64,000 bases of DNA from the NCBI GenBank assembly GCA_035610835.1, contig CM069442.1, positions 35,752,452-35,816,451 of the forward strand, read 5' to 3'. The stretch is from Ophiura sarsii. Taxonomy: Eukaryota; Echinodermata; Ophiuroidea; Amphilepidida; Ophiuridae. Positions 1-10,454 of this stretch are shown here, in pieces. Position numbers and translations under genes: made by a program. Every line of letters begins with the position of its first letter. Position 1 is the stretch's first letter. The notes beneath the pieces were generated by a model. The model was not told where the DNA came from, did not search any database, and saw nothing but the letters and a program-made list of their open reading frames with translations.

Positions 1-1911
1 GATATTCAGAGAGGTATCCTGCATAATCAAATACCACTATCACTGACTATTGATATAGAATGCTTTAAAAGTATGCGACGAATTATATTGATTTTGAGTA
101 CTTATATTCAAATTATGAGTGTATGAGAGTCCATTAAAAGGAAAACTAATCTACTGACTTTTCATGATCGTTCTATGTAGCATAAAATATGTGTAGAATG
201 ACTTGTTAAAAAGGGAACAAACAAAGAAAACAAACCTATGAACGTTATTCCCTTAGCAGCTCTAATATATGGGACTTACTGGCGACATACTCCTCTTTAC
301 CGCGCAATGATTGAAGTAAAGAGAGAACTAGACACTAATCAGCAAAATTATTCATTATCGAGTTAGGGAGATGTCTGTAGATACAAGCGACTTCCATTTG
401 ATTTGATGTACTCTTAGCGACCGTGCGATACATGCCATTTGTATACACATGGAAAAAAGTATCGCACCACTGCTTTTTTGTTGAAAAGTGCAAATGTGGC
501 CACGAATTTTGCCACCATGGTGTGATATTAAGGATCATTTGTTTGCGTAAGCTGTCCAACAAAATGTTGTGCAACAAAAGGGCCACATTTTAGTTTGTGA
601 CGTAATCGATGTAATGTTTTTTCAAGGCCAAGGGGAAAATGCATGATTTTGTCCAAAAACATTCATGAAACAAGTTTGGGTATAACGCGATATTGGTGCG
701 CTATTACGACCTTAAATTAACATTTTAAAGTGTAAATTGGACCGGTTGAACCATTAGGATTTAAAATCAACCGGCGGTTGTTCAGTGTTGCATGCTTGAA
801 TATTCATAAACCAGTGCAAACAATGATCCATGTGACTCGTTATGCTAATCTTACGCTGTAAAGATCTTTTTGCTTGCAACTTGATCTAGCTGAGTCTGGG
901 CAAAGTATGGATTGCAGTGATTGATTGAAAGAAACCTGTCGCACATTGCAATGAAGCATCAAAAGTCAAAATGATTGGGTCGAACAATCCCACAGCAACA
1001 CATGCAATATATAAAGCGTCGTTGGTAGCCCGTGGGGCACCGAATCAGCTTGATAAAACAGGAATTCCTGAAAACAGCAATTTCCAATTGTGCTTCGGCA
1101 ATCATGGTATAATGTACTCCGTTATTTACAGCTCAGAGAGGTATGTTCATTGCCCGGGGAAACAATGTCTTTTAATCGACCGTCAAGTTTCGTGTAAAAG
1201 TAGACGACTAAGGTTTGTCGATTAGGATACGGTATTAGTATGACAATCAATGAGCACAAAAGCTCTGATTTTTTCGGAAATGAATTGCACCATCTTAACG
1301 CTTTCCACACGGCAGGCATCTGCAGACAACATGTCCAACATTTCACAAAATGGTTCAAAAATATCAAAATTCATCACCATATTTGGTTTCTGAAAATCAT
1401 GGTAAAACTAATAGTCGCGTGAAAAGTGTTAAACATGGATAGACCATCGAAAGAGAACAAAATATGGGTCAGTTAAAAAACTAGAGAAAACTTACCCTTG
1501 TTTGTGGTATGCTTTGCGACAGGTCGCTGTTACTATTATAAGACCTGCTGCAATTGTTTATATATACAATAAAAGGTGTAGACAAAAATATAACCATCGC
1601 TTAATTGTGTTAGAATACTGATGTCACGGCCCTTAAAAAACCTGTTGCATTGTAATACTTTCGCGAACATTGATAACTACGAATTGACATTGATACTTAT
1701 TTCGTACTTTTAATTCTTATAAAAGATTAAGTAATATTTTAACCAAATACCTTATTAGCATATCGAAAATGATGTGGACTCAATTGAATATACTATGACA
1801 AATATCTAATCAGGGCTTACCTCGGTCGATTTGGCTTCATCGAGACAATGAAACGCCTTACAGGATCAGCCAGCTTGCGCACAAAACCTTCAATGGTGTA
1901 TGTTATACATA

Positions 1912-1990
1912 AATTACATACATACATACACACATACACCCATTATCAAGTATTTGTGATGCGCTATTCCCTGGAGGCTCAAAGCGCTTA
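1912..1990. repeat. (ACAT)n microsatellite next to a GCGC-type short repeat
   Basis: A tetranucleotide ACAT tract (about 1912-1938) is followed by a segment with GCGCTATTCCCTGGAGG and AAAGCGCTT. The same kind of GCGC/AGCGC segment occurs beside AAT tracts at 21640-21665 and 36035-36100. It resembles the short TATAGCGC repeats common in marine invertebrate genomes. The stretch 1236-2420 holds nothing else I can name. Confidence 0.5.
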
Positions 1991-2423
1991 CCAAAAAATA
2001 CAAAATAATATAAGTTAACATATATATAAGAACATGATTAGATGGGGAACAAATATGTATTGAGGGCCTTCTTAAAGGCAATAACAGAAACAGACTGCCG
2101 AATAAATACAGGTAGATCATCCCTACACTACCACATATTTCTAGTGCAGGGGTGATAATGTCGTTAAGAATTGATACAAATACTTCTAACAATTTCAACA
2201 TATTAAATTATCACATACATTCACCGTGTCCGATTGACGTACCTATATTTTCGATAATTGAACATAACTTTTCGTGAACCCTTGTTTCAGGTACGGGTGT
2301 TTTGTTGTTCTAAATTGGGAATCCGCCTTTTATTGTAAGTACTGAAAATGTAGCAAGAGCGAAGACCTTTTACCATGAGCGTGATTAAACCGTGCTTAGG
2401 GACGCACCGTTTGATTTGATTTG

Positions 2424-2990
2424 GGCATGGACGTTGGGGTCCGTCGGATTTTTTTTTTCGCCACCATAGTCGGCGACATTAGTTTTGTTTAGGTTTCAAT
2501 GTTTTTCTTTACATTGAGTTGAGTCAGATTTTTATTTTTACTCAGCAGTGGGTCAACCTTTTTTTCCTGGGTAGTAGGCAAAGTGGGTTTTTTAGAAAAC
2601 TTCCATGACCCCCCCCCCCCCCCCCCCCCCTGAGTATCTTATGTGCGTCCCTTAGCATGGTTGACCAAGTTGTGTTAATCAGCATATAGGCTTACCACTC
2701 ATCTGACCTGACAGGGTAGTGTCTGTTGAGGTGACAGTTTTGGCGTACACGCATTAAATGTGGGTCCCTGTGGGTATTCCTACATTGCTCGGCCTCCCTT
2801 TACGTATTGTTGGTTATATACATATAGCTGCATCGGTGATCTGGTCAACGATGGGTCCTTGTATTAGGGCAATCATTACAATGATTTTACTTCTACATCA
2901 GGCTTTTCAATGTCACATCTGTCTGTAAATTGCAGTACATATCGGCCATATTTATCTAGGTTTGATTTAAGCTTTAATTTTGACAGAGCA
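2424..2990. repeat. Direct repeat, copy A (empty mariner-like target site)
   Basis: This unit is repeated at 3391-3966 plus 5030-5055. Shared features in order are a T-rich tract ending in TTCGCCACC, an ACTCAGCAGTGGGTCAAC segment, AAACTTCCAT, and a 3' part with a short open frame rich in hydrophobic residues. Copy A carries a run of 22 C (2609-2630) that copy B lacks. It also has a 21-bp in-frame deletion near 2805 relative to copy B. Near its 3' end, at about 2950-2970, it keeps the uninterrupted sequence TTTATCTAGGTTTGATTT. That is the empty form of the site where the 3969-5029 element sits in copy B. Confidence 0.85.
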
Positions 2991-3390
2991 TATACGGTAT
3001 TTAGTTTCCTAAGCAACCAAGTGAAACATTGTTAATAATTAAAAAGAAATGTGAACAATAGCCCAAACCAAAACCACCAACATTGTAAGGTGTAAAGAAT
3101 CGTAGAAATCTACGAGACGGATGATGAATTGATAAAACATTGTGCATGTAAGTAGTTCGTTATCAACGGGGATTGAACTCGGGGCTGCAGTGGTTTAAAA
3201 ATAGAAGATATCCGACATACGATGTGCAACGACAATATGCAACAACAAAAAATAGAAATTCGTGTTTCGATCATGTCCATTTTAGAATTATTTCGTTAAA
3301 ATCAGAAAAGAAACGGCATAGTATTCTTTCAAAACATTGCCTTACAAGGAGATTATACACTTGATCTTGTCCGTATTTTCATCCGGTGTA

Positions 3391-5055
3391 GCATGGAAGT
3401 TTGGGTCGGGTGGATTTATTTTTTCGCCACCGAATTCGGCGACTTTTTTTTTTAGGTTTTATTGTTTTTCTTTACATTGAGTTAGGTGTGTCCGATTTTT
3501 TTTTTTACTCAGCAGTGGGTCAACTTTTTTTTCCCTGGGTAGTGGGCAAAGTGGGTTTTTTTTAGAAAACTTCCATCTCGAGTATCTAATGTGCGTCCCT
3601 TAGCATGACTGACCAGGTTGTTTTAATCAGCATAAATGCTAACCACTTACCTGTCCTGACAAGGTAGTGTCTGTTGAGGTGACAGTTTTGGCGTACACAC
3701 ATTACCGCAGTAGAGATATTACGGTCATGACGAAGAAAAAATTAAATGTGGGTCCCTGTGGGTATTCCTACATTGCTCGGCATCCCTTTACGCATTGCTT
3801 TATTGCTCTATCACTTACTTGGTTATATACATATAGCTGCATCGGTGATCTGGTCAGTGATGGGTCCTTGTATTAGGGCAATCATTACAATGATTTTACT
3901 TCTACATCAGGCTTTTCAATGTGACATCTGTCTGTAAATTGTCATACATATCGGCCAACATTTATCTACGAGGGTCATTCAATAAGTTCTACCTCCTCAC
4001 TCATAACATCGCTAATATGATTGTCAGCCTCATGACATTTGTCATAATTATAGCTCTTAATTAATAGCTACACATTTATAGTAAAATATAATTGATATCT
4101 GTTTCACTTTTGTCATGATGCGATCAAAGTCAGAGAGAGATTTTGGACAACGGACACGGAAAATGACCTTAAAGATAAATACATGTTTTTTTAGTTTTCT
4201 CTCCGTATTGTATGATTAGATATAACAGCCCGATTTAAATACTGAAAATAGAAAACAATGGATGATTTTTAAATATAATACTGTATTATCATATATAAAT
4301 CAGATTGTAGGCAATATTAACTTTTGTGGGCTAGAAAATAGTATAATATCAACTCGAATGTATCACAACGTCTTTAGCATACTGGAATACTGCTATTCAG
4401 TCAAATTTTCGTTGTTAAAAGTCAAGCCACAGTGATACTTCGGATGTTAAATCTTAACATGATAGTTATTTTATGAGTTTTTTTTATATGCAACCGTTAC
4501 AATAGTCAATCAGGTAGTCAGTGATATACAATTGTCTATTCAAGTGAGTTCAAATATATCAATTTAGTCCTGTATATTGAAGATGTTTTGGTTCTTGTGA
4601 AAAACAAATATGACTTTTGAAGCGGTTTTCTAGGGTAGGGTTATAATTAATGGCTGTCCAGGTCTCGTTCTGGCTAATTAGAGGGCATTTTATCCCAAAG
4701 AAATCAGTCACATTATTGTTTATAGTCTGTTCAAGAGATATCTGTAATTTAGAACGGTTTTAATTAACATAAAGGTAGGTTTTGTCTCTTAGAATTGGCC
4801 AAATTCATAGCATCTAGGAGTCATTTTGCTGTTTTTTATCCGTTTCCGTCGCACTAAATGGTGGTTTGGTTTTTACTGCATTTACAGACAAGTAAAACCA
4901 GTACTAAGACTAAATTACTATGGATTTGTAGCTGAGATTTAAAGCTACAATTGTGAAATATTTCATACGACTGGCTTATTTAATAGCAAAGTTATGAGGT
5001 AGGAGGTAGAACTTATTGAATGACCCTCGTAGGTTTGATTTTAGCTTTACCGGGT
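3391..5055. repeat. Direct repeat, copy B, interrupted by a mariner-like element
   Basis: This second copy of the 2424-2990 unit covers 3391-3968, then resumes at 5030 after an insertion. Sequence 2991-3390 between the copies is not repeated. The copy contains a 63-codon hydrophobic open frame (3746-3937), which copy A shares in shortened form. I do not recognise a protein and do not call it a gene. Confidence 0.85.
3969..5029. mobile_element. Mariner-like non-autonomous element, copy 1 (1061 bp)
   Basis: The terminal inverted repeats begin CGAGGGTCATTCAATAAGTT and continue through CTACCTCCT; the right end is the reverse complement ending GAATGACCCTCG. The element is flanked by TA on both sides (3967-3968 and 5030-5031). 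The paralogous site at 2950-2970 is uninterrupted and holds a single TA, which confirms a TA target duplication as used by Tc1/mariner transposases. No transposase frame is present, so it is non-autonomous. Other copies lie at 15272-16264 and 31953-33009, with a degraded one at 20828-21300. Confidence 0.9.
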
Positions 5056-5238
5056 GTCCCTAAAAAATTGTGCACATGTTTGCGCAACTTGTTGACCATG
5101 AAGTCCTAAAGTATGGTGTAATATATTTATACAAACGGAAAGTGAAAACACTCAGCTTTCAGATGCCGTTTATTTTATCTGATTTGGATTTGACAGTCCT
5201 GAGATATACCCAGTTTATCAAAGCTACCAAAATTCAAC

Positions 5239-5400
5239 GTTAACGAGTATCGCTCGATAAACCAGTATCGCTCGATACTTGTATAATATTATTGTTCCAG
5301 TACCGTCCGATACTAAAACACTGACTTTGTGCCAGTTTTGAACGATATTGGGTGTTCCAGTATCGGGCGATACTAGTACACTTTTTCCGTATAGCGCGTT
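5239..5400. repeat. Array of palindromic CCAGTATCG-NN-CGATACTGG units, locus 1
   Basis: About five units of a 20-bp dyad (core AGTATCG-NN-CGATACT) are spaced some 35-45 bp apart. Units have different central dinucleotides and scattered mismatches. Linkers such as TGTTCCAGT are shared with the longer array at 25100-25500. The right flank TACACTTTTTCC also matches that locus, so both derive from one repeat family. Confidence 0.8.
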
Positions 5401-5469
5401 ATTTGTAAATTCCCTGAATTTTCACAGGAGGTCCAAACGGCGCTAGGGAAATCGATTATTGACCGTTCA

Positions 5470-6100
5470 TGACGTCATCAAGGGGAGGGGTCTGGGGTCA
5501 AAAGAACCTAAATAGGTTATCAATGTTAATAGCTTTCCCAAAACGGGACCCATAAGTGTTATATACCATAATATAGCCCTTATCGGAAACTTTCATAATT
5601 GATATAACATTTCGCTCTGGTTGCTATGGCAATTGGCTAAGCACCGTTCTGGATGTAACTAAAAAAACGCTAACTAGTATGATACTGGTATTTGGGTTGA
5701 AGGTTAACAATAACATTCCGCACAAAATAATGAATCTGCTTTTTTTGTGCCGTTGCCACGGCAACTGGTAACCGACCAATCAGGTAATTTGGCAACATAG
5801 TTCAAATGTGAAGTCCAATTAAAAAAGGGCTTGTAGCCCTCCATGTCTAGAACATGTATATATGTGTAATTTCAGATCACTGCTACATTTCGTTGTTGAG
5901 TTACAGCCAGAACGGTGTTAGGCCAATGGCAACCAGAGCAAAATGGTTGCGATATGGGCTATCTTATTGTATATATCACTAATGGGTCAAGTTTTGGGAA
6001 AGTTGATCAAATTCACATCCTATATACGGGCATTTGACACCCCCCCCCCCCCCCCCCCCCCCCGCCCTCCTTAAAGGGCCCTAGTCGGTTTTGGTAACAT
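5470..6100. mobile_element. Foldback element with long imperfect inverted arms
   Basis: The segment around 5535-5660 is the inverted complement of about 5898-6010. Both hold CTCTGGTTGC and ACCGTTCTGG, plus a CTTTCCCAAAAC outer part. The right arm runs into a 24-C run (6040-6063), and the outer left side has a G-rich AGGGGAGGGGTCTGGGGTC. No coding sequence is seen. This is a non-autonomous TIR or foldback transposon whose exact ends I could not fix. Confidence 0.65.
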
Positions 6101-6394
6101 AATTGCCGCCAATTCCGAGACCATATCCGATCTATTGTCCCAAGTTGATCTTGTGACAAGGGTTTACTGTTCTACCTTAGCATTCGGCTGTGGCTTAAGT
6201 ATCACAATCACCTCGGGACAGTATAGTTACACCATGGTTAAACCCCTTTCACTTATAAAAGTCTATATTAGTAATCATAGTAATCATATTCTAATTTTGT
6301 CTAAAAGTAATAACAATCGCATACGTAAAGACATCCTTTACACCAACACATTAATCGATTTGAAAAACCCTGATAGAATTTGAGTTTACTACAT

Positions 6395-6610
6395 AGCTTC
6401 TTCACTTCACTTTGCCTTGACTGTATTCAATTCTTTAGAAGCAAATGATATCTTGTATTGTGAAAACGGTCCGTGTTTAAACAAACAATACACCCATAAT
6501 TACAACAATAAAATTAAATAGGACTTAATGTATTACTTTCACGTAAATGCAACGTCCTCGATGAAACTAAAACTCCTATGTTGATATTGTTTCCGAGGCA
6601 ATTCTTAACC
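6395..6610. repeat. Dispersed repeat, copy 1
   Basis: This stretch (starting CTTTGCCTTGACTGTATTCAA) recurs at 9400-9610 and, as the duplicate of this site, at 47088-47300. The 6.4 and 9.4 kb copies are paralogs inside L1, so this repeat predates the L/R duplication at least here. It contains short open frames with no recognisable product. Confidence 0.7.
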
Positions 6611-7610
6611 CTCTAAAGATCGAAGTTAATTTAATTTGAAATGAGACGAAGCTCACACATATCCGTCAAGTTGTTTGTATGGAGAGTTCCCAGATGGTTA
6701 TCACAACACAAATCCAGGTATCAGGGTTAATAGAGTATGTGTGCATAGTGCTAGCATATTCCCGTGTTGGTCTGATAGTACTTGTGGTGGTTAGCGGGCG
6801 AAAACACTGTTCATTTTAACTCTCAGCAGATTTGCATAGCATTTAAATGCAGAGATGAGGAGTTGCTATGGCACCACAAAGACATGATTAAAACACAAAT
6901 TGAATATGACTATGTAAATCTTGTTTTGATAAAAATGTTGGTAAGAGCATGTGCAATTGCGGGCACTCTAGCCTATACTTAGGTGATGATTCGCTGACTT
7001 TCATACCGCTATCTGGTCCGATCATCTTTTTAGCGAGCACGTAGTTTGTCAATGTCCCGGATCATCTATTGCTCGAAGCTTAAATAGCGATGAGTGCGAG
7101 AATAGTGATAGGGCAATATGTTAGTAGCGATTCACCTTTAAATATCAAGTTATCGGATGAAATTTGATTGAACTTTCAAACAAATGACATGCTGCGAGAC
7201 AAGGTTGGTGAAATTAGGATGTCGGATATCTGCAAGCCAACAATGTTAGTCTGTTAGCCCTAACCATTCTACACACTATAAATCCCTACGTCGCTACAAT
7301 CTGGTACAGAGCAAGTGCACGGTCTATCTCGTGCAACGCTCCTGCGGCTTTATCAAATGGCAAGAAAAACTTAAGTTGTATGAAACTGACCCATTAGCTC
7401 AGTCGATAAAAGCCAAGTGAGTTAGGGTGAAGACCATTATTGCCTCTGCTATGTATTCAATATTCGACTACATATCCTTCCTGTTATGTATAAACTAATA
7501 CACGTAAGACTTATGCGATCGTCGCCAAGTAATATATTACTTACAGGCACCAATGAAAATTAAAGTAAACCAATGCAAATATTTCCATAACAAAATAGAA
7601 ATACGTTGTA

Positions 7611-8132
7611 TAGACCATTTCAAATTGAGATCGGAAATCTTCGGAAAAACAGTCACGTGGAGTAGGTGCGTTGCGCGTTCTTCGCAACAGTTGATCGCAT
7701 TCACAGCCTTGTCCTAGTTGGTTGTCCGCCTAGTGATTTACTATGTTTACATACACGCGTGCACACGTGAGAAGTAAAACGTGGAACGAGACTATTTTGG
7801 TTTTTTTATCAACAATGGAGTTGACGGGCAAATTCCAAATGTATCGAGCAGACGGTAAAAAGTGAAAATATTACCCCAGATCTCTTTCATCTCACCGTTT
7901 TTGTTACTGAAATGCCGCAGCATCAACTTTGTTAGGGATACAATCTATCACCAACACCAGCGCAATCTACCACACTGGCAGACGGGTGAAAAACACGTTT
8001 GTTTTTCTCCGGCACATGGTAAACACATGGACATGACCTGTGAGCTGACAGGTCATGTAACCGAGCGTCAAATCACTCGGCTAATCGGAAACATTCGGAA
8101 CCGATCGTATATTCTCGAATTTGAAATTGGCC
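7611..8132. mobile_element. TIR element with TAGACCATTTCAAAT ends, copy 1
   Basis: The left end TAGACCATTTCAAATTGAG is matched by the inverse right end (TTTGAAATTGGCC). The paralogous right-hand block at about 48715 lacks it entirely and reads straight through, so it inserted after the copies separated. A shorter relative lies at 63238-63540. It interrupts a member of the CTAGTTTTGCAGT MITE family. An ATG near 7815 opens a frame of about a dozen codons only; no product is recognised. Confidence 0.75.
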
Positions 8133-8159
8133 TCAGTTCATTTTCAATAGTGCTTGACG

Positions 8160-8250
8160 TATGGTGAAAGTATTTATGTGGCACCATTCGCATAGGTCTT
8201 ATGTACAAGTCACATATACGTAAGAGCCATACATACTAGTTTTGCACTAT
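8160..8250. mobile_element. Right end of CTAGTTTTGCAGT MITE family member
   Basis: The segment with TACATACTAGTTTTGCA belongs to a MITE family also seen at 22196-22302, 29583-30956 and 48605-48865. The left part of this copy is at about 7500-7610, separated by the 7611-8132 insertion. The left-hand sequence CACCAATGAAAATT matches CACCCATGAAAATT in the 29.7 kb copy. Confidence 0.6.
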
Positions 8251-8368
8251 TTCCCTAATTTCACGAATATCAATTTTCAGATATGGTGTGCTTTAGAAAT
8301 GTATTAGCCGTGACAGTACGGACATTGAACATGGTCATCGTATTATGTTTTACATATAGGGTTATAAT

Positions 8369-8753
8369 CAGGGATGGAAATAAGACCCGCCCACCCGCCC
8401 ATAGCGGGTAACTTTCGTGTCGGGCGGGTAACATTTTTAAAGTTCAAAGTGTAAGTAACAGTAAGTTCAGGGTAATTTCATCATCAGATGTGTCATGATT
8501 ATAGAGGAGATCAAAGGTTGATACATGGTAAATACGAGAAGCTGTTACGGGCTAGGGTTATGTGGAACATCGTACAATAAAGACAAAAACATATAATTGT
8601 ATCATCATTTAAAAGTAGTCTTGCTCTTAATTGTTTGCTGCAAAATATTATGGAAAAAACCGTGGGCTAGTGGAATTTTTTGTCGGGCAGGTAAATTATG
8701 TGAGTTACCTGCCCGACTGGCTAGTTGGAAAAAAATCGGAAGTTCCAACCCTG
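8369..8753. mobile_element. hAT-type non-autonomous element (385 bp) with perfect 8-bp TSD
   Basis: The element starts CAGGGATGGAA and ends TTCCAACCCTG (inverse CAGGGTTGGAA). It is flanked by GTTATAAT at 8361-8368 and 8754-8761. The 8-bp duplication and CAGGG ends are hallmarks of the hAT superfamily. The paralogous position in R1 (about 48967) has no insertion. Subterminal sequence contains inverted GGGCGGGTAAC and TTACCTGCCCGAC motifs that may be transposase sites. A truncated inverted copy lies at 57654-57960. No transposase is encoded. Confidence 0.9.
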
Positions 8754-9399
8754 GTTATAATACCTCAGTAATACAATATTAACTTTTACTGCTAATTAAA
8801 CAATTTCAAAAACAAACGACAGTGAACATTTATGACGGATTGCTATTTCTTATCTGAGTCAATAAAATAAAATCCTAATATTTGAACCATTAGACAACCA
8901 AGGTAGGAAAACTTTCATTTAAGAAAAGAAATCATTAAAGAGAGGGTTTATTATCAGTGGAAATGTTCAACTTCCAAAGCGTAGCGGTATAATGCATCTG
9001 TTAAAATTGATACCTCAGCTGCTGGGCAAAATGAAATGCTATATAGATATCTTATTGTCCATTATTGAATAAATACAGGTGATGATAATGGCTAAGTGAA
9101 TGCTGAATGGTGCTGTGAGCTTAGGGAAAATAGATTTGGACAAATGCATTATTTCGAACACGTGATCGCTAAATCTTTCACACTCGCCGACAAAAGCAAA
9201 ACTAAATCAAGTTAGGGCCATTATGAAGTGACTAAATGGAAATCGTAGATTTCTTGCTTAATGTGTTTTCATGCTCTTCATTTGAAATGAGTCGTGATCA
9301 TTTTTATTCCCAGACGCATTCATAAACTAACATTACACTTGTATTTCCTTGTGGTTAAAACGGGCGGTTCAATGATAACGGTGCAAAGGATGGGTTGAC

Positions 9400-9610
9400 C
9401 ACTTTGCCTTGACTGTGTTCAATGCTATGAAAGCAGATGACATCTTATATTGCCAACGGTCAGTATTTGAACAAACAGACTCCAATACACCCATAATTAC
9501 AAGAATAAAATTAAATAGGACTTATTACTATCACGTAAAGGTAACATCAACACTTGATGAAACTAAAACACCTATGCTGATATTGTTTCCTTGGCAATTC
9601 TTAATCCTCT
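9400..9610. repeat. Dispersed repeat, copy 2
   Basis: This matches 6395-6610 and 47088-47300. The R1 counterpart of this neighbourhood (49640-50090) holds a different sequence, so here it is present in L1 only. Confidence 0.65.
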
Positions 9611-9993
9611 GGAATTGGAAAAATGTATAGATATGCAATTTGTCATGTTTGGTCAAGATGACCTTATTGTGATGTCATGCTTTGTATGTTAGTACTTCTG
9701 TTGACGCTTATGAACAGAGGACATTTGTAGCTACACATTGATACCAAACAAGACCACCTCAGCATCTCTGTTTTAGGCTCAGTAGGACGAGGGTTAATGT
9801 CAAACCTTTTTCACCTTTCTCGTGTTTGTTGGTCACAATAAGATAAAACGATGAGTGTTTCCATAGTGTCGGTATGAATAGTTCGCAAATACTATATGCT
9901 GGACCAAATATGAATTAAAGCTCATTTTATTCTACAAATTATGAGTGTTTCCAATCAACTAAAGAATGATGTCATTAACATAATCAACACATA

Positions 9994-10454
9994 TCGTCAG
10001 CCTGGTTCGATAATTGCCTAACTCATTTTTTCTAGTTTTGAGAAAACAACAAAAATAGGAAAAGTGAGTTAGGCAGTTATCGAAGCAGGCTGACGATATG
10101 TTGAATTGCACCATGAATAGTACAGGTGAATTCCAACAGGAGCAGTACATGTTGGATATAATTAGGTTGGGGATATACCTTTAAGTGAAATGTGAATTGT
10201 TATAGGCCTAATACGAGTTAATATGACCCATTTTAAACATTTTACATAATTATTACAATCTGCCTAACTCATAATGCTGACTTAGGCAGAATTGCAATTG
10301 TGCATTTATCAACACTTTTAATTGGTCAATAACTAATTTGTTAATACCTAAGTATTATTACAGGATGTGCATAATGTAATGAAGTCATAATTTATGCAAA
10401 AAACTCAATTTCGCTGAAAAGTGAGTTAGGCAATTATCGAAGCAGGCTGACGAT
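9994..10454. mobile_element. TIR element with TCGTCAGCCTGCTTCGATAA ends, copy 1
   Basis: Ends are inverted repeats of about 36 bp (TCGTCAGCCT... and ...GGCTGACGA), flanked by TA. The empty site in R1 at about 50360 reads ACACATATCTGATATC, which confirms a TA (or ATAT) duplication. An additional inverted end lies at 10064-10096, so either a shorter element is nested inside or the right arm was duplicated. The family also occurs at 24059-24559. It is non-coding. Confidence 0.9.

Noticed and set aside
3746..3937. Hydrophobic 63-codon frame resembling membrane segments
   Set aside because: Kept in both adjacent repeat copies apart from an in-frame deletion, but the copies are so similar that this says little; no family recognised.
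6782..6982. Open frame shared in part with 47448-47912
   Set aside because: About 50 codons align, but differences between copies change amino acids more often than not, and downstream the frames diverge. No sign of selection on protein.
7387..7440. A-box-like TTAGCTCAGTCGATA
   Set aside because: No B box or T arm at the right distance.
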